Notes under the pieces: model-generated | Told to the model about the DNA's origin: nothing | Seen by the model: only the letters and a program-made list of their open reading frames with translations | The model's database searches: none | Part shown: positions 52,194 to 61,356 of the stretch, piece after piece | Position numbering within the stretch: position 1 is the first letter of the stretch | Layout: every line of letters starts with the position of its first letter | Origin: Acidobacteriaceae bacterium | GTDB lineage: Bacteria; Acidobacteriota; Terriglobia; Bryobacterales; Bryobacteraceae | DNA length: 64,000 bases | Assembly (NCBI GenBank): GCA_019240475.1 | Contig: JAFAYI010000026.1 | Span: 62,001-126,000 of the forward strand | Direction of reading: 5' to 3' | Made by a program: the position numbers and the translations under genes

Positions 52194-53579
52194 CTAATGA
52201 ATATGAATACCCTGCGCCTTGCGATAGCGCTCCATTGCTTCCCAGTCTTGCGTCACTTCCGGCTGTTTCTTCGAAATCTCATCCCACGTCACAGACTCGC
52301 GGCAAGGCGGCAGCTCCACCATCTCGATGCATTTCTCAACCGGGCAAACGTTGTAGCATAAGCGGCAGCCCACGCAATCTTGCTCGCGGACTCGCGGCTG
52401 CGGCCTCGAACCGACCGCCTCCTGTCTGCCGTTCGATCGGGCGTCGTAGCTGTACGGCTCAACCACCCGTCCATCCGCCGCAATCAAATCGATGCATTGA
52501 TGGGCCGTGTCGTTGCAGGCGACGTAGCACAGGTTGCAACGGATGCAACGCGCCGGATCGATGCGCGCCACTGCGCGAAACGCCAAATCGAAGTCTTTGA
52601 AGTCCGATATGCCCCGAAGAGCTTTCCCTCTTACCTCCGCGACGGACAGGAATCCCTTTGCGTCCATCCAGTTCGACAATCCATCGCACAGATCCTCAAT
52701 AATGCGAAAGCCAAAGTGCATCACCGCCGTGCATACTTGCAAGCTCGCCGCGCCCAGCAGAAGAAATTCGGCCGCATCCCGCCAATTGGAAATTCCGCCC
52801 ATCCCGGAAATCGGCGCCGCCGAACCGCCGATAACTCCGTCCGTGCCCAGCGCCGCCAGCATGTTCAACGCAATCGGCTTTACCGCGGGTCCCGCGTATC
52901 CGCCGTGGCCGCCTTTGCCTCCAATGCTCGGCGTGACCTCCAGCCTCTCCAGGTCCACTCCGACGATGGAATTGAGCGTGTTGATGAGCGACAATCCATC
53001 GGCCCCCGCGCTCAGCGCCGCCCGGGCCGGGTGAACGATATTCGTGATATTGGGCGTGAGCTTTACGATCACGGGAATGCGCGCGGCATCTTTCACCCAA
53101 CCCGTGATCCGCTCGCAGTACTCCGGCACCTGCCCGACGGCGCTCCCCATGCCGCGCTCGCTCATGCCGTGCGGGCATCCGTAGTTCAGTTCCATCGCAT
53201 CCGCGCCGCTGTCTTCGATCCGCCTGACGATGTCTCGCCAGGCCTCGACCTTCGACTCCACCATCGCCGAAACCACCACCGCGCGATCCGGCCAATGCCG
53301 CTTGACATCTGCTATCTCGCGAAGGTTCACCTCCAGCGGCCGATCCGAAATCAATTCCACATTGTTAATGGCGAGCATCTTCTGTCCGCCGTAATGCCAA
53401 GCTCCATACCGATTCGATACGTTCAATACCGGCGCTCCGATCGTCTTCCACACCGCGCCGCCCCAACCTGCTTCAAAGGCTCGATGCACCTGCGCGCCCG
53501 AGTTGCTGGGAGGCGCCGACGCCAGCCAGAAAGGATTCGGCGACCGCACGCCCGCAAAATCGATCCGTAGATCCGCCAT
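52194..53579 (-). CDS. preA: NAD-dependent dihydropyrimidine dehydrogenase subunit PreA
   Basis: 461 residues from ATG 53579, which overlaps the preT stop (ATGA); a longer frame inside preT is rejected. The DPD-type barrel reads DFAGVRSPNPFWLASAPPSN, ELNYGCPHGMSERGMGSAVG, VIVKLTPNITNIV and GIGGISNWRDA-like FMN segments. Two 4Fe-4S motifs are at the end: CIRCNLCYVACNDTAHQC and CVGCRLCYNVCPVEKC. With PreT it reduces uracil and thymine with NADH. It is somewhat longer than the E. coli protein because of an insert between the two clusters. Confidence 0.93.
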   Translation of the reverse strand: MADLRIDFAGVRSPNPFWLASAPPSNSGAQVHRAFEAGWGGAVWKTIGAPVLNVSNRYGAWHYGGQKMLAINNVELISDRPLEVNLREIADVKRHWPDRAVVVSAMVESKVEAWRDIVRRIEDSGADAMELNYGCPHGMSERGMGSAVGQVPEYCERITGWVKDAARIPVIVKLTPNITNIVHPARAALSAGADGLSLINTLNSIVGVDLERLEVTPSIGGKGGHGGYAGPAVKPIALNMLAALGTDGVIGGSAAPISGMGGISNWRDAAEFLLLGAASLQVCTAVMHFGFRIIEDLCDGLSNWMDAKGFLSVAEVRGKALRGISDFKDFDLAFRAVARIDPARCIRCNLCYVACNDTAHQCIDLIAADGRVVEPYSYDARSNGRQEAVGSRPQPRVREQDCVGCRLCYNVCPVEKCIEMVELPPCRESVTWDEISKKQPEVTQDWEAMERYRKAQGIHIH

Positions 53580-54883
53580 CAGCTCCCCAGTCTCTTCTCG
53601 ATAGCTCGCGCGGCGAGCTTGCCGTCTTGAACCGCCATCACTGTCGAACACACTCCGGAAGCGCGGATGCAATCGCCGCCAGCAAAAACATTCCGCGCGC
53701 TGGTCTCAAATTCCGCATTCACATCAATGTAGCCTCTCTGCGTCTTCAGGCCCAAAGCTTGCGCAAGCGGCGGCTTCTGCTGTCCAATCGCCTTGATCAC
53801 CTGGTCTACCGCAAGCACAAACTCCGAACCCGCAACCGCAACGGGCGCCGGCCGCCCGCTTGTGTCCACCGCGCCCAAGCTCATGCGCAGGCACTCAAGG
53901 GCCGTCACGCGATCCTCCGGCGCATGCACTTTCACCGGCTGCGCTAGAAAGCAAAAATCCACGCCTTCCTTGCGAACGAACTCCATCTCGTGCCGGTAGG
54001 CGCTCACTTCGCTTTCAGACCGCCTGTAGACAATCGTGACCTCTTCCGCCCCAAGCCGTTTCGCTACAGTTGCGCAGTCGATCGCCGTGTTCCCCGCCCC
54101 GATCACCGCCGCCCGCCGCCCTACCCTCAGCATCCCAGCGTCCATCTTGCTCTGCTCGATGTACTCCAGTCCGTCCACAATGTGTTCCTCGCCCGGTATT
54201 CCCAAGGCCGGCGCGCCGCCCAATCCCACGCTTATGAAAACAGCGTCAAACTGCGCCTGCAAGTCCGCCAATGCGACATCGCGGCAAAGCTCCACGCCGT
54301 TACGAATCTCGACTCCCAACCGCCGGATCATCTCTATTTCCGCCTGCGCCACGGCGACCGGCTCGCGCAGCCCGATAATGCCGTACGTAGACAATCCGCC
54401 CGCCAGCTCGCGCTTTTCGAAAAGAACCACCGCATGCCCGCGCCGGGCAAGCTCGCCCGCGCACGCGAGGCCCGCCGCTCCCGCTCCCACCACCGCCACT
54501 TTTTTTCCCGTCGCGCGGACCGGCCCAAACACCTGGACATCGCCGCCATAGACGAAATCCATCGAGTATCTCTGCAGCCGTCCAATCGTAATTGGCTTGT
54601 GCTCGGCGCCGAGCACGCACGCTCCTTCGCACAGCTCTTCGACCGGGCACACCCGCGCGCAGGTCGCCCCCAGCAGATTCGCTTCCAGAATCGTTCGCGC
54701 CGAGCCCAGCGTATTGCCCGTCGAAATCTTCTTGATGAACCGTGGAACGTCGATATGCGTTGGACACGCGTGCGTGCATGGCGCGTCATAGCAGAAGAGG
54801 CACCGGTTCGCTTCCACTAGCGCCTCGTGCTCGCTCAACGGCGGCAACAGTTCCGCCAACGGCGTGTCTTGCGAGTGGGGCAT
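53579..54883 (-). CDS. preT: NAD-dependent dihydropyrimidine dehydrogenase subunit PreT
   Basis: 434 residues. The N-terminal cluster region reads NRCLFCYDAPCTHACPTHID and GATCARVCPVEELCEGACV. The FAD domain has VAVVGAGAAGLACAGELARR, the NAD domain AAVIGAGNTAIDCATVAKRL, and the C-terminus VFAGGDCIRASGVCSTVMAV. This is the small-subunit-of-GltD-like partner of PreA that passes electrons from NADH. First gene of the minus-strand pyrimidine operon. Only 35 bp separate it from the divergent NCS1 permease. Confidence 0.93.
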   Translation of the reverse strand: MPHSQDTPLAELLPPLSEHEALVEANRCLFCYDAPCTHACPTHIDVPRFIKKISTGNTLGSARTILEANLLGATCARVCPVEELCEGACVLGAEHKPITIGRLQRYSMDFVYGGDVQVFGPVRATGKKVAVVGAGAAGLACAGELARRGHAVVLFEKRELAGGLSTYGIIGLREPVAVAQAEIEMIRRLGVEIRNGVELCRDVALADLQAQFDAVFISVGLGGAPALGIPGEEHIVDGLEYIEQSKMDAGMLRVGRRAAVIGAGNTAIDCATVAKRLGAEEVTIVYRRSESEVSAYRHEMEFVRKEGVDFCFLAQPVKVHAPEDRVTALECLRMSLGAVDTSGRPAPVAVAGSEFVLAVDQVIKAIGQQKPPLAQALGLKTQRGYIDVNAEFETSARNVFAGGDCIRASGVCSTVMAVQDGKLAARAIEKRLGS

Positions 54884-54918
54884 GAGCGGATTTCTTATTC
54901 TATTCGAAGCAGCCGCTC
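54884..54918. promoter_or_regulatory. Very short divergent control region
   Basis: The starts of preT (minus) and the NCS1 permease (plus) are only 35 bp apart. No -35/-10 pair fits for either direction. Each promoter probably extends into the other's coding region, which would couple the control of pyrimidine and purine genes. Confidence 0.3.
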
Positions 54919-56310
54919 ATGATGCCGCTCACCGAAACCGCGCGCGACCCCTCCCTCTATAACCCGGACCTCGCCCCCATCAAGCCCGTCCTTCGCACAT
55001 GGGGCATCTACAACTATGCCTCCCTCTGGGTCGCCATGAGCGTCTGCATCCCCACCTACATGCTCGCCTCCGGCCTCATCGCCGGCGGCATGAGTTGGAA
55101 GCAAGCCATCGGCACCATCCTGCTCGGCAACCTCATCGTTCTGGTCCCCATGCTGCTCAACGCGCATGCCGGGGCTAAGTACGGCATTCCCTTCCCGGTC
55201 TTCGTGCGCGCCTCTTTCGGCGTGCGCGGCGCCAATGTTCCAGCGGTTCTAAGAGCTATCGTCGCCTGCGGCTGGTTCGGCATCCAGGCCTGGATAGGCG
55301 GTCAGGCCATCTACTCGATGCTGCGCATTCTGCTACCTTCCGCCGCTGCCAATCCCGTATTTCCGTGGCTCTGCTTCTTCGCCTTCTGGCTCCTGAACAT
55401 GCTCGTCATCTGGCGCGGCATCGAGACCATCAAGTTCCTCGAAGGCGTCGGCGCGCCGTTCATGCTCGGCGTCGGCCTTCTTCTCCTCTGGTGGATAACT
55501 CGTAAGGCCGGCGGCCTCGGTCCCGTGCTCCGCACGCCCAGCCGCTTCCATTCCACCGGCGAGTTCCTTCGCTTCTTCCTGCCCTCGCTCACTGGCATGG
55601 TCGGCTTCTGGGCCACCGTCGCGTTGAACATTCCCGATTTCACGCGCTACGCAAGATCGCAGCGCGCCCAAGCCATCGGCCAGGCGCTCGGCCTTCCTCC
55701 CGCCATGACTCTCTATGCTTTCATCGGCGTCGCTGTCACTTCGGCGTCGGCCGTTTTGTTCGGCCATCCCATTTGGGATCCTGTCGCCCTGCTCGGGAAA
55801 TTCCAGCAGCCCGTCGTCGCTTCTGTCGCTTTGGTTGCCCTGCTCATCGCCACTCTCAACACCAACGTAGCCGCGAACGTCGTCTCGCCCTCCAACGATT
55901 TCTCGAATCTCAATCCCCGCCTCATCTCGTTTCGGACCGGCGGCCTTATCACCGGTTTCGTGGGCCTCTGTATGTTCCCCTGGAAGCTACTCACGGATTT
56001 CAATAGCTACATCTTCGGTTGGCTGATCGGATACGCTGGCTTCCTCGGCCCCATCGCGGGCATCATGATCATCGACTATTTCGTCGTCCGGCGCGCCCGG
56101 CTCGATGTTCCCAGCCTCTATCGCCGAAACGGTCTCTACGAATACCGCAACGGCGTCAACCCTCGCGCGCTCCTCTCGCTCGCGGCCGGCGTTTGCGTTG
56201 CCCTTTGCGGCCTCGCGCTTCCTCCCTTGCGGTGGCTCTACGATTACTCCTGGTTCGTCGGCTTCACCGTCTCGGGCGCCGTCTACTTCCTCTGCATGCG
56301 GCGCTCATGA
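54919..56310 (+). CDS. NCS1 family nucleobase/allantoin permease
   Basis: 463 residues with about 12 hydrophobic segments. NCS1 marks include LIAGGMSWKQAIGTILLGNL, GIPFPVFVRASFGVRGANVP, GWFGIQAWIGGQAIY and VALNIPDFTRYARSQRAQ. The substrate could be uracil, cytosine, allantoin, hydantoin or thiamine. Allantoate and ureidoglycolate genes follow with overlapping starts, so allantoin or a purine is likely, but the divergent pyrimidine operon keeps uracil open. ATG 54922 is an alternative start. Confidence 0.9.
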   Translation: MMPLTETARDPSLYNPDLAPIKPVLRTWGIYNYASLWVAMSVCIPTYMLASGLIAGGMSWKQAIGTILLGNLIVLVPMLLNAHAGAKYGIPFPVFVRASFGVRGANVPAVLRAIVACGWFGIQAWIGGQAIYSMLRILLPSAAANPVFPWLCFFAFWLLNMLVIWRGIETIKFLEGVGAPFMLGVGLLLLWWITRKAGGLGPVLRTPSRFHSTGEFLRFFLPSLTGMVGFWATVALNIPDFTRYARSQRAQAIGQALGLPPAMTLYAFIGVAVTSASAVLFGHPIWDPVALLGKFQQPVVASVALVALLIATLNTNVAANVVSPSNDFSNLNPRLISFRTGGLITGFVGLCMFPWKLLTDFNSYIFGWLIGYAGFLGPIAGIMIIDYFVVRRARLDVPSLYRRNGLYEYRNGVNPRALLSLAAGVCVALCGLALPPLRWLYDYSWFVGFTVSGAVYFLCMRRS

Positions 56311-57527
56311 TCGATCCATCCCGTGCTCTCGACCTGTGCCGCGAGATCGCCGCTTGCACCGAAGTCCCCGGCCAAATCACCCGAACTTTTCTTTCGCCGG
56401 CGATGCGCGACTGCCATCGCTTGCTCTCAACTCGGATGCAACAGCTCGGCATGCATGTTCACACCGACCCCATCGGCAATCTGCGCGGCCTCTATGGCGC
56501 AGGCAACCGTCCGCGCCTGTTGATCGGCTCGCATCTCGATACCGTCCCCGACGCTGGCGCTTACGACGGCGTCCTCGGAGTTGCGATCGCGCTAGCCATC
56601 GTCGAGGCGCTCCCGCCCCAGACGCTCCCCTTCGACATCGAAGTCATCGGCTTCTCCGAAGAAGAAGGCGTTCGCTTTCGCAAACCGTTTTTTGGCAGCC
56701 TCGCAGCCATCGGCCGCTTCGATCCGCAATGGCTTTGCCTCCGCGACGAATCCGGCTGTTCTCTGCGTGAAGCCATTGCGCAGTTCGGACTCGATCCCGA
56801 AAAGATCCCGGATGCCGCAGTGGACCCGCGCGCTTTCGCCTTCCTCGAATTCCACATCGAGCAGGGACCCCTCCTCGACCGCGCCAACGCCCCGCTCGCA
56901 GCGGTCTCGGCCATCGCCGGACAGAGTCGGCTGCACGTCGTCTTTCGCGGCCGCGCAAATCACGCAGGCGCCACTCCCATGAACCTCCGCCACGACGCTC
57001 TCGCCGCCGCGGCCGAATGGATCACGGCAGTCGAACGCACGGCGCGCTCGGTCGACCGGCTGGTCGCAACCGTCGGCTCTCTCCATGTCTCGCCCAACGC
57101 CAGCAACGTTATCCCTTCCGAAGTGCGCGCCAGCCTCGATGTGCGCCACTCCTGCGACGCTACCAGGATTGCCGCCGTCCAAGCCATCTGTGAGGAGGCG
57201 CGCCGCATCGCCGCACACCGTCTTCTCGATATCCTCGTTCAGGAGCAGCTCAATCAAGACTCTGTTTCCATGGACGAGGAGTTAACCGCCGCCCTCGAGC
57301 GAGCCCTTCAAAATATCGGCGAACCGCCGCGCCGCATGCCGAGCGGCGCCGGCCACGACGCCATGATTATCGCTTCCAAAATACCCTCCGCTATGCTCTT
57401 CATCCGCAGCATCGACGGGGTTAGCCACCATCCTGCCGAGGCCGTTCATGCAGAAGACATCGAAAAGGCCATCCGCGCCGGAGTTGCTATCCTGGCAGAT
57501 CTCGCCCAAGAACGCCAACACTCATGA
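56307..57527 (+). CDS. M20 family amidohydrolase, probable allantoate amidohydrolase
   Basis: 406 residues from ATG 56307, in an ATGA overlap with the permease stop. Metal and substrate motifs: IGSHLDTVPDAGAYDGVLGV, GFSEEEGVRFRKPFFGSLA, EFHIEQGPLLDRANAPL, VFRGRANHAGATPMNLRHDA and PSGAGHDAMIIASKIPSAML. Allantoate amidohydrolases give ureidoglycine, CO2 and ammonia. The next gene encodes the enzyme for ureidoglycine, which supports this substrate. Stop overlaps the next start by 4 nt. Confidence 0.85.
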   Translation: MIDPSRALDLCREIAACTEVPGQITRTFLSPAMRDCHRLLSTRMQQLGMHVHTDPIGNLRGLYGAGNRPRLLIGSHLDTVPDAGAYDGVLGVAIALAIVEALPPQTLPFDIEVIGFSEEEGVRFRKPFFGSLAAIGRFDPQWLCLRDESGCSLREAIAQFGLDPEKIPDAAVDPRAFAFLEFHIEQGPLLDRANAPLAAVSAIAGQSRLHVVFRGRANHAGATPMNLRHDALAAAAEWITAVERTARSVDRLVATVGSLHVSPNASNVIPSEVRASLDVRHSCDATRIAAVQAICEEARRIAAHRLLDILVQEQLNQDSVSMDEELTAALERALQNIGEPPRRMPSGAGHDAMIIASKIPSAMLFIRSIDGVSHHPAEAVHAEDIEKAIRAGVAILADLAQERQHS

Positions 57528-58258
57528 AGGCCCTCGGTCACACGCGTAGCGCGCTCAGATCCGACCACCTGCTGCAAACACCCGACACTTTCGTACGCAC
57601 CGTGCTTCCCGGAATGTCTCGTGCGTCTGCGATCGTTCACTGCGCGCCCACGCTCGGCGCGCGGTTCACCGAATACACCGCCGAACTCGAATCCCTAGGC
57701 GCGTTGGGCCCCTCGCTCGCCCAGCGCTTCGCCTACGTCCTCGCCGGCGCCGCATCGCTTGAAATCGACAACGCGGAACATGCTCTTTCATGCGGCGCCT
57801 TCGCCTATATTCCCGAGCGCTGCGCTCACCGCCTCGAAGCCGTGTCCGAATCCCGTCTCGCCATTATCGAAAAGAGCTACACTCCCATCGCGGGCGTTGC
57901 ACAGCCCGCGGCCCTCATCGGCGACGAGTTCGCCATTCCCTCACAAGCTCTGATGGACGACGACGCGCTTCAGGTCCGTCCCCTGCTTCCCTCCGATTGC
58001 GCCTTCGATTTCGCGGTGAATATCATGACCTACGCTCCCGGCGCTTCGCTCAGCATGGTCGAAATTCACGTTATGGAACACGGCCTACTCATGCTCGAAG
58101 GCGGCGGCATCTATCGCCTCGGCGAATCCTGGTACCCCGTCGAAGCCGGCGATTTCATCTGGATGCGCTCCTTCTGTCCCCAATGGTTCGGCGCACTTGG
58201 CAAATCACCCGCCAAATACCTCATCTACAAGGATTGGAACCGCTCGCCCCAATTCTGA
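57524..58258 (+). CDS. allE: (S)-ureidoglycine aminohydrolase
   Basis: 244 residues, a double cupin. The N-terminus LGHTRSALRSDHLLQTPDTF and the C-terminal cupin MVEIHVMEHGLLMLEGGGIY with DFIWMRSFCPQWFGALGK are typical of the plant/bacterial ureidoglycine aminohydrolase, which releases ammonia to give (S)-ureidoglycolate. Manganese ligands would be the Glu/His/His and the late Gln of the C-terminal cupin. It overlaps the upstream amidohydrolase and is followed by another after 5 nt, an order that follows the pathway. Confidence 0.9.
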   Translation: MKALGHTRSALRSDHLLQTPDTFVRTVLPGMSRASAIVHCAPTLGARFTEYTAELESLGALGPSLAQRFAYVLAGAASLEIDNAEHALSCGAFAYIPERCAHRLEAVSESRLAIIEKSYTPIAGVAQPAALIGDEFAIPSQALMDDDALQVRPLLPSDCAFDFAVNIMTYAPGASLSMVEIHVMEHGLLMLEGGGIYRLGESWYPVEAGDFIWMRSFCPQWFGALGKSPAKYLIYKDWNRSPQF

Positions 58259-58263
58259 CCGCG

Positions 58264-59502
58264 ATGCAGATCGCAATCAATGCCGAGCGCCTCGCTTCCG
58301 AGCTCAACCAACTCGCTTCTTTTTCCGACGCGCCCGCGCCGGCCGTCACGCGCATCGTTTTCACTGAAGCTGATCTCCGCGCCCGCGCCTGGCTCAAAGG
58401 GCGCTGCCGCGCCGCCGGACTCGTCATTCGCGAAGACGCCATCGGTAACACCTTCGCTCAGTGGAACGGCAGCAGTCCGGATTTGCCCGCTATAGCCACC
58501 GGCTCTCACATCGACGCAATCCCGAACTCCGGGCGCTACGACGGGACCGTCGGCGTCCTCGGAGCCCTCGAAGCCATTCGCTCTCTCCAGGAAAACGGCT
58601 TCGCGCCTCAACGTCCCATCGAACTCCTCATCTTCACCTCCGAAGAGCCCAGCCGCTTCGGAATCGGTTGCCTCGGCAGTCGCCTGCTCTCCGGCGCTCT
58701 CGATCCTCATCACGCCGCCGATCTGCGCGACTCCGCCGGGGCTTCTCTTGAGGAGGTGTGCCGCGCTGCTGGCTTCTCAGGACCGCTGTCGAGCGTTTGT
58801 TTGCCCCCCGGGCACTACGCCGCGTTTCTCGAGCTTCACATTGAACAAGGTCCGCTTCTGGAGCGGGAACGCGTGCAGATCGGCCTGGTCTCTAGCATCG
58901 CTGCTCCCGCCAGCCTGAAAATCGTTATCGAAGGCGAAGGCGGCCACGCGGGAGGCGTACTTATGCCTCACCGGCGCGACGCCCTTGCTGCCGCTGCCGA
59001 GATCATTCTCGCCGTCGAACGTCTCGCCCTCTCAACCGGCGCTCTCGATACCGTCGCCACCACCGGCCTTTGCGATGTCTTTCCCGGAGCTATCAACAGC
59101 ATCCCCAGCCGTGTCACTCTCGGCCTCGACGTCCGCGATACGGACGCCGCGCGCCGGGACGCGCTGCTGCGCGATATTGAGCAAACAGCGCAAGCGATCG
59201 CCCAAAAACGTTCGCTGTCGGTCCAGATCCGCCTCATGAACGCCGATCGGCCCGGCCACTGCGAACCCGCCATTCTCGACGCTCTGCGCCGCGCTTGCGA
59301 ACAGCAACGCGTGACCTTCATGCCCATCGTCAGCCGGGCCTATCACGATTCGTTGTTTATGTCTCGTATCGCGCCCACCGCCATGTTGTTTATCCCCTGC
59401 CGCGCGGGCGTTAGCCACCGGCCCGACGAGTTCGCTTCACTCGGTGACATCTGCGCCGGCGTCCGCCTCCTGGCGCAAACGCTTGCCAATCTCGCTCAAT
59501 AA
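58264..59502 (+). CDS. M20 family amidohydrolase, probable ureidoglycolate amidohydrolase
   Basis: 412 residues from ATG 58264; the open frame extends upstream but inside allE. Motifs: TGSHIDAIPNSGRYDGTVGV, IFTSEEPSRFGIGCLGSRLL (EEP instead of the EEG seen in the other two M20 proteins here), LELHIEQGPLLERERVQIG and SRAYHDSLFMSRIAPTAMLF. The EEPxRFG and AYHDSLFM forms recall ureidoglycolate amidohydrolase, which yields glyoxylate, CO2 and two ammonia. Position after allE agrees. It overlaps the convergent guanine deaminase gene by 7 nt. Confidence 0.83.
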   Translation: MQIAINAERLASELNQLASFSDAPAPAVTRIVFTEADLRARAWLKGRCRAAGLVIREDAIGNTFAQWNGSSPDLPAIATGSHIDAIPNSGRYDGTVGVLGALEAIRSLQENGFAPQRPIELLIFTSEEPSRFGIGCLGSRLLSGALDPHHAADLRDSAGASLEEVCRAAGFSGPLSSVCLPPGHYAAFLELHIEQGPLLERERVQIGLVSSIAAPASLKIVIEGEGGHAGGVLMPHRRDALAAAAEIILAVERLALSTGALDTVATTGLCDVFPGAINSIPSRVTLGLDVRDTDAARRDALLRDIEQTAQAIAQKRSLSVQIRLMNADRPGHCEPAILDALRRACEQQRVTFMPIVSRAYHDSLFMSRIAPTAMLFIPCRAGVSHRPDEFASLGDICAGVRLLAQTLANLAQ

Positions 59503-59972
59503 GGAATCTTCGCCGCGGTACGCCGCCACTCTTCGAAGGCGGCCAATCCGTCTTCTCTCAGCAGAAGTCGCCCTTGGATGGCGCGTTCTCCCGGCAGGCG
59601 GCCCAGCTCTTCATAGATCAGTGCATCGTCGAATCCGCACTCCCGCGCGTCTTCCCGATTGCATGCGAAGTAGAACCGTTCCGGCCGCGCCCAATAGATC
59701 GCCCCCAGGCACATCGGGCATGGCTCGCAACTGGTGTAAAGTTCGCACCCGGTAAGCTGAAACGTTGCCAGCTCGCGGCAGGCGTTCCGAATCGCCATCA
59801 CCTCCGCGTGCGCGGTCGGATCGTTCGCTACGGTCACCGAATTTACTCCAGTCGCAACCAGCTCCCCGTCTTTCACCACCAGCGCCCCAAACGGCCCGCC
59901 TTTCCCCAGCCGGACGTTCTCGACAGCCAGCTTAATCGCCCGGCGCATCCAATCTTCGCGAGCTTTCGACAT
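59496..59972 (-). CDS. guaD: Guanine deaminase (cytidine-deaminase fold)
   Basis: 158 residues from ATG 59972; an upstream extension is rejected because it overlaps the promoter side of allB. Zinc motifs are PTAHAEVMAIRNACREL and CEPCPMCLGAIYWARPERFYF. The length and the N-terminus WMRRAIKLAVENVRLGKGGP fit the small GuaD type that turns guanine into xanthine, feeding the xanthine dehydrogenase next door. tRNA adenosine deaminase is an alternative, but context favours GuaD. Divergent from allB with 59 bp between. Confidence 0.85.
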   Translation of the reverse strand: MSKAREDWMRRAIKLAVENVRLGKGGPFGALVVKDGELVATGVNSVTVANDPTAHAEVMAIRNACRELATFQLTGCELYTSCEPCPMCLGAIYWARPERFYFACNREDARECGFDDALIYEELGRLPGERAIQGRLLLREDGLAAFEEWRRTAAKIPY

Positions 59973-60031
59973 TTTCGTAGAGCAAGTGTACCGTGTTCGC
60001 GATACGCTGCAAACTTGGCATCCGAAACCCC

Positions 60032-61348
60032 ATGAGGCTTGCAATTCACTCCCGCCGAATCGTCACTCCGCAAGGCGTTCGTGGGGGCGTCATCGTCGTC
60101 GAGAACGGGAAAATCGCCGCTCTTGAGCCGCCTGGCTTTGCCGCGGATGCCCAACGCCGCATCGACGCCGAAAACTTGCTCGTGCTCCCTGGCCTCGTCG
60201 ATGTCCACGTCCATATAAACGAACCCGGCCGGACCGAATGGGAAGGTTTCGAAACCGCCGCCCAGGCCGCGCTTGCGGGTGGGTGCACGACTCTCGTCGA
60301 CATGCCCCTCAATTCCATCCCCAGCACAACCACCGTTGCAGCGTTGGAAGAAAAGGGCCGCGCGCTTGCTCAAGCACGCGCTCCCATCGCAATCGCATTT
60401 TGGGGAGGAGTGGTTCCGGGCAACGCTGCTCATATTCTTCCGCTTGCCGAGGCTGGCGTTCGCGGCTTCAAATGTTTCCTCACCCATCCCGGCACTGAGG
60501 AATTTCAAATGGTCCTCGAAGCCGACCTGCGCGAAGCCATGCCCCGCATCGCTGAAACCGGTCTGCCTCTTCTCGTCCACGCCGAAACCCCCGAGCCTCT
60601 CGCTCGGGCCCGCGCTCAACTCGAACACGCCGACTGGACCCGCTATCGAACCTACTTGCAATCGCGTCCGCCCGCCGCGGAGCTCGAAGCGATCCACCTT
60701 CTCATCCGCCTCTGCCGCCAATATCGCTGCCGCACGCACATCGTTCATCTCTCTACCGCCGCCGCGCTCGGCCCTCTCGCAAGAGCGCGCGCCGAGGGTC
60801 TGCCCATCACGGTCGAGACCTGTCCGCACTATCTCTTCTTCGAAGCCGAATCCATTCCCGACCACGCCACTCTATTCAAATGCGCGCCGCCGATCCGCGA
60901 GGCCGCCAACCGCGCCGCGCTCTGGGAAGGTCTGCGCTCCGGCATCATCGATCTCGTAGCAACAGATCATTCGCCCTGCCCGCCCGCCATGAAATGCCTC
61001 GACACCGGCAATTTCCAATCCGCCTGGGGAGGGATCAGTTCGCTCTCCCTCGCTTTGTCCATCGTCTGGACCGAAGCCCGCCGGCTCGGTTTCGAGATCG
61101 CCGACGTGGTCCGCTGGATGGCCGAAGCGCCCTCTCAGCTTGCCGGATTCGCTTCTGTCAAGGGGCGCATCGCTCCCGGCTTCGATGCCGATCTCGTCCT
61201 CTTCGATCCCGATGCAGAATTCGAAGTCACTCCCGACCGTCTGCCGTTCCGCCATCCTTGCACGCCGTATCTCGGTCAAACGCTTGTCGGCCAAGTGCGC
61301 TCCGTGCTGGTCCGCGGCGCCATTCTTGAAAGAGCCGTGTTTCGGTAA
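60032..61348 (+). CDS. allB: Allantoinase
   Basis: 438 residues from ATG 60032 (a start 13 codons upstream is unlikely). Cyclic amidohydrolase motifs: VLPGLVDVHVHINEPGRTEW, the lysine in VRGFKCFLTHPGTEEF, LLVHAETPEPL, THIVHLSTAAALGPL and the Asp in VATDHSPCPPAMKCLD. GFKCFL and DHSPCPP are characteristic of allantoinase, which opens allantoin to allantoate for the amidohydrolase at 56307. Xanthine dehydrogenase genes follow after 8 nt. Confidence 0.92.
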   Translation: MRLAIHSRRIVTPQGVRGGVIVVENGKIAALEPPGFAADAQRRIDAENLLVLPGLVDVHVHINEPGRTEWEGFETAAQAALAGGCTTLVDMPLNSIPSTTTVAALEEKGRALAQARAPIAIAFWGGVVPGNAAHILPLAEAGVRGFKCFLTHPGTEEFQMVLEADLREAMPRIAETGLPLLVHAETPEPLARARAQLEHADWTRYRTYLQSRPPAAELEAIHLLIRLCRQYRCRTHIVHLSTAAALGPLARARAEGLPITVETCPHYLFFEAESIPDHATLFKCAPPIREAANRAALWEGLRSGIIDLVATDHSPCPPAMKCLDTGNFQSAWGGISSLSLALSIVWTEARRLGFEIADVVRWMAEAPSQLAGFASVKGRIAPGFDADLVLFDPDAEFEVTPDRLPFRHPCTPYLGQTLVGQVRSVLVRGAILERAVFR

Positions 61349-61356
61349 AGTAGAGC

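Noticed and set aside
52380..53570. 396-codon plus-strand frame opposite preA
   Set aside because: Arg/His-rich composition with no domain; shadow of preA.
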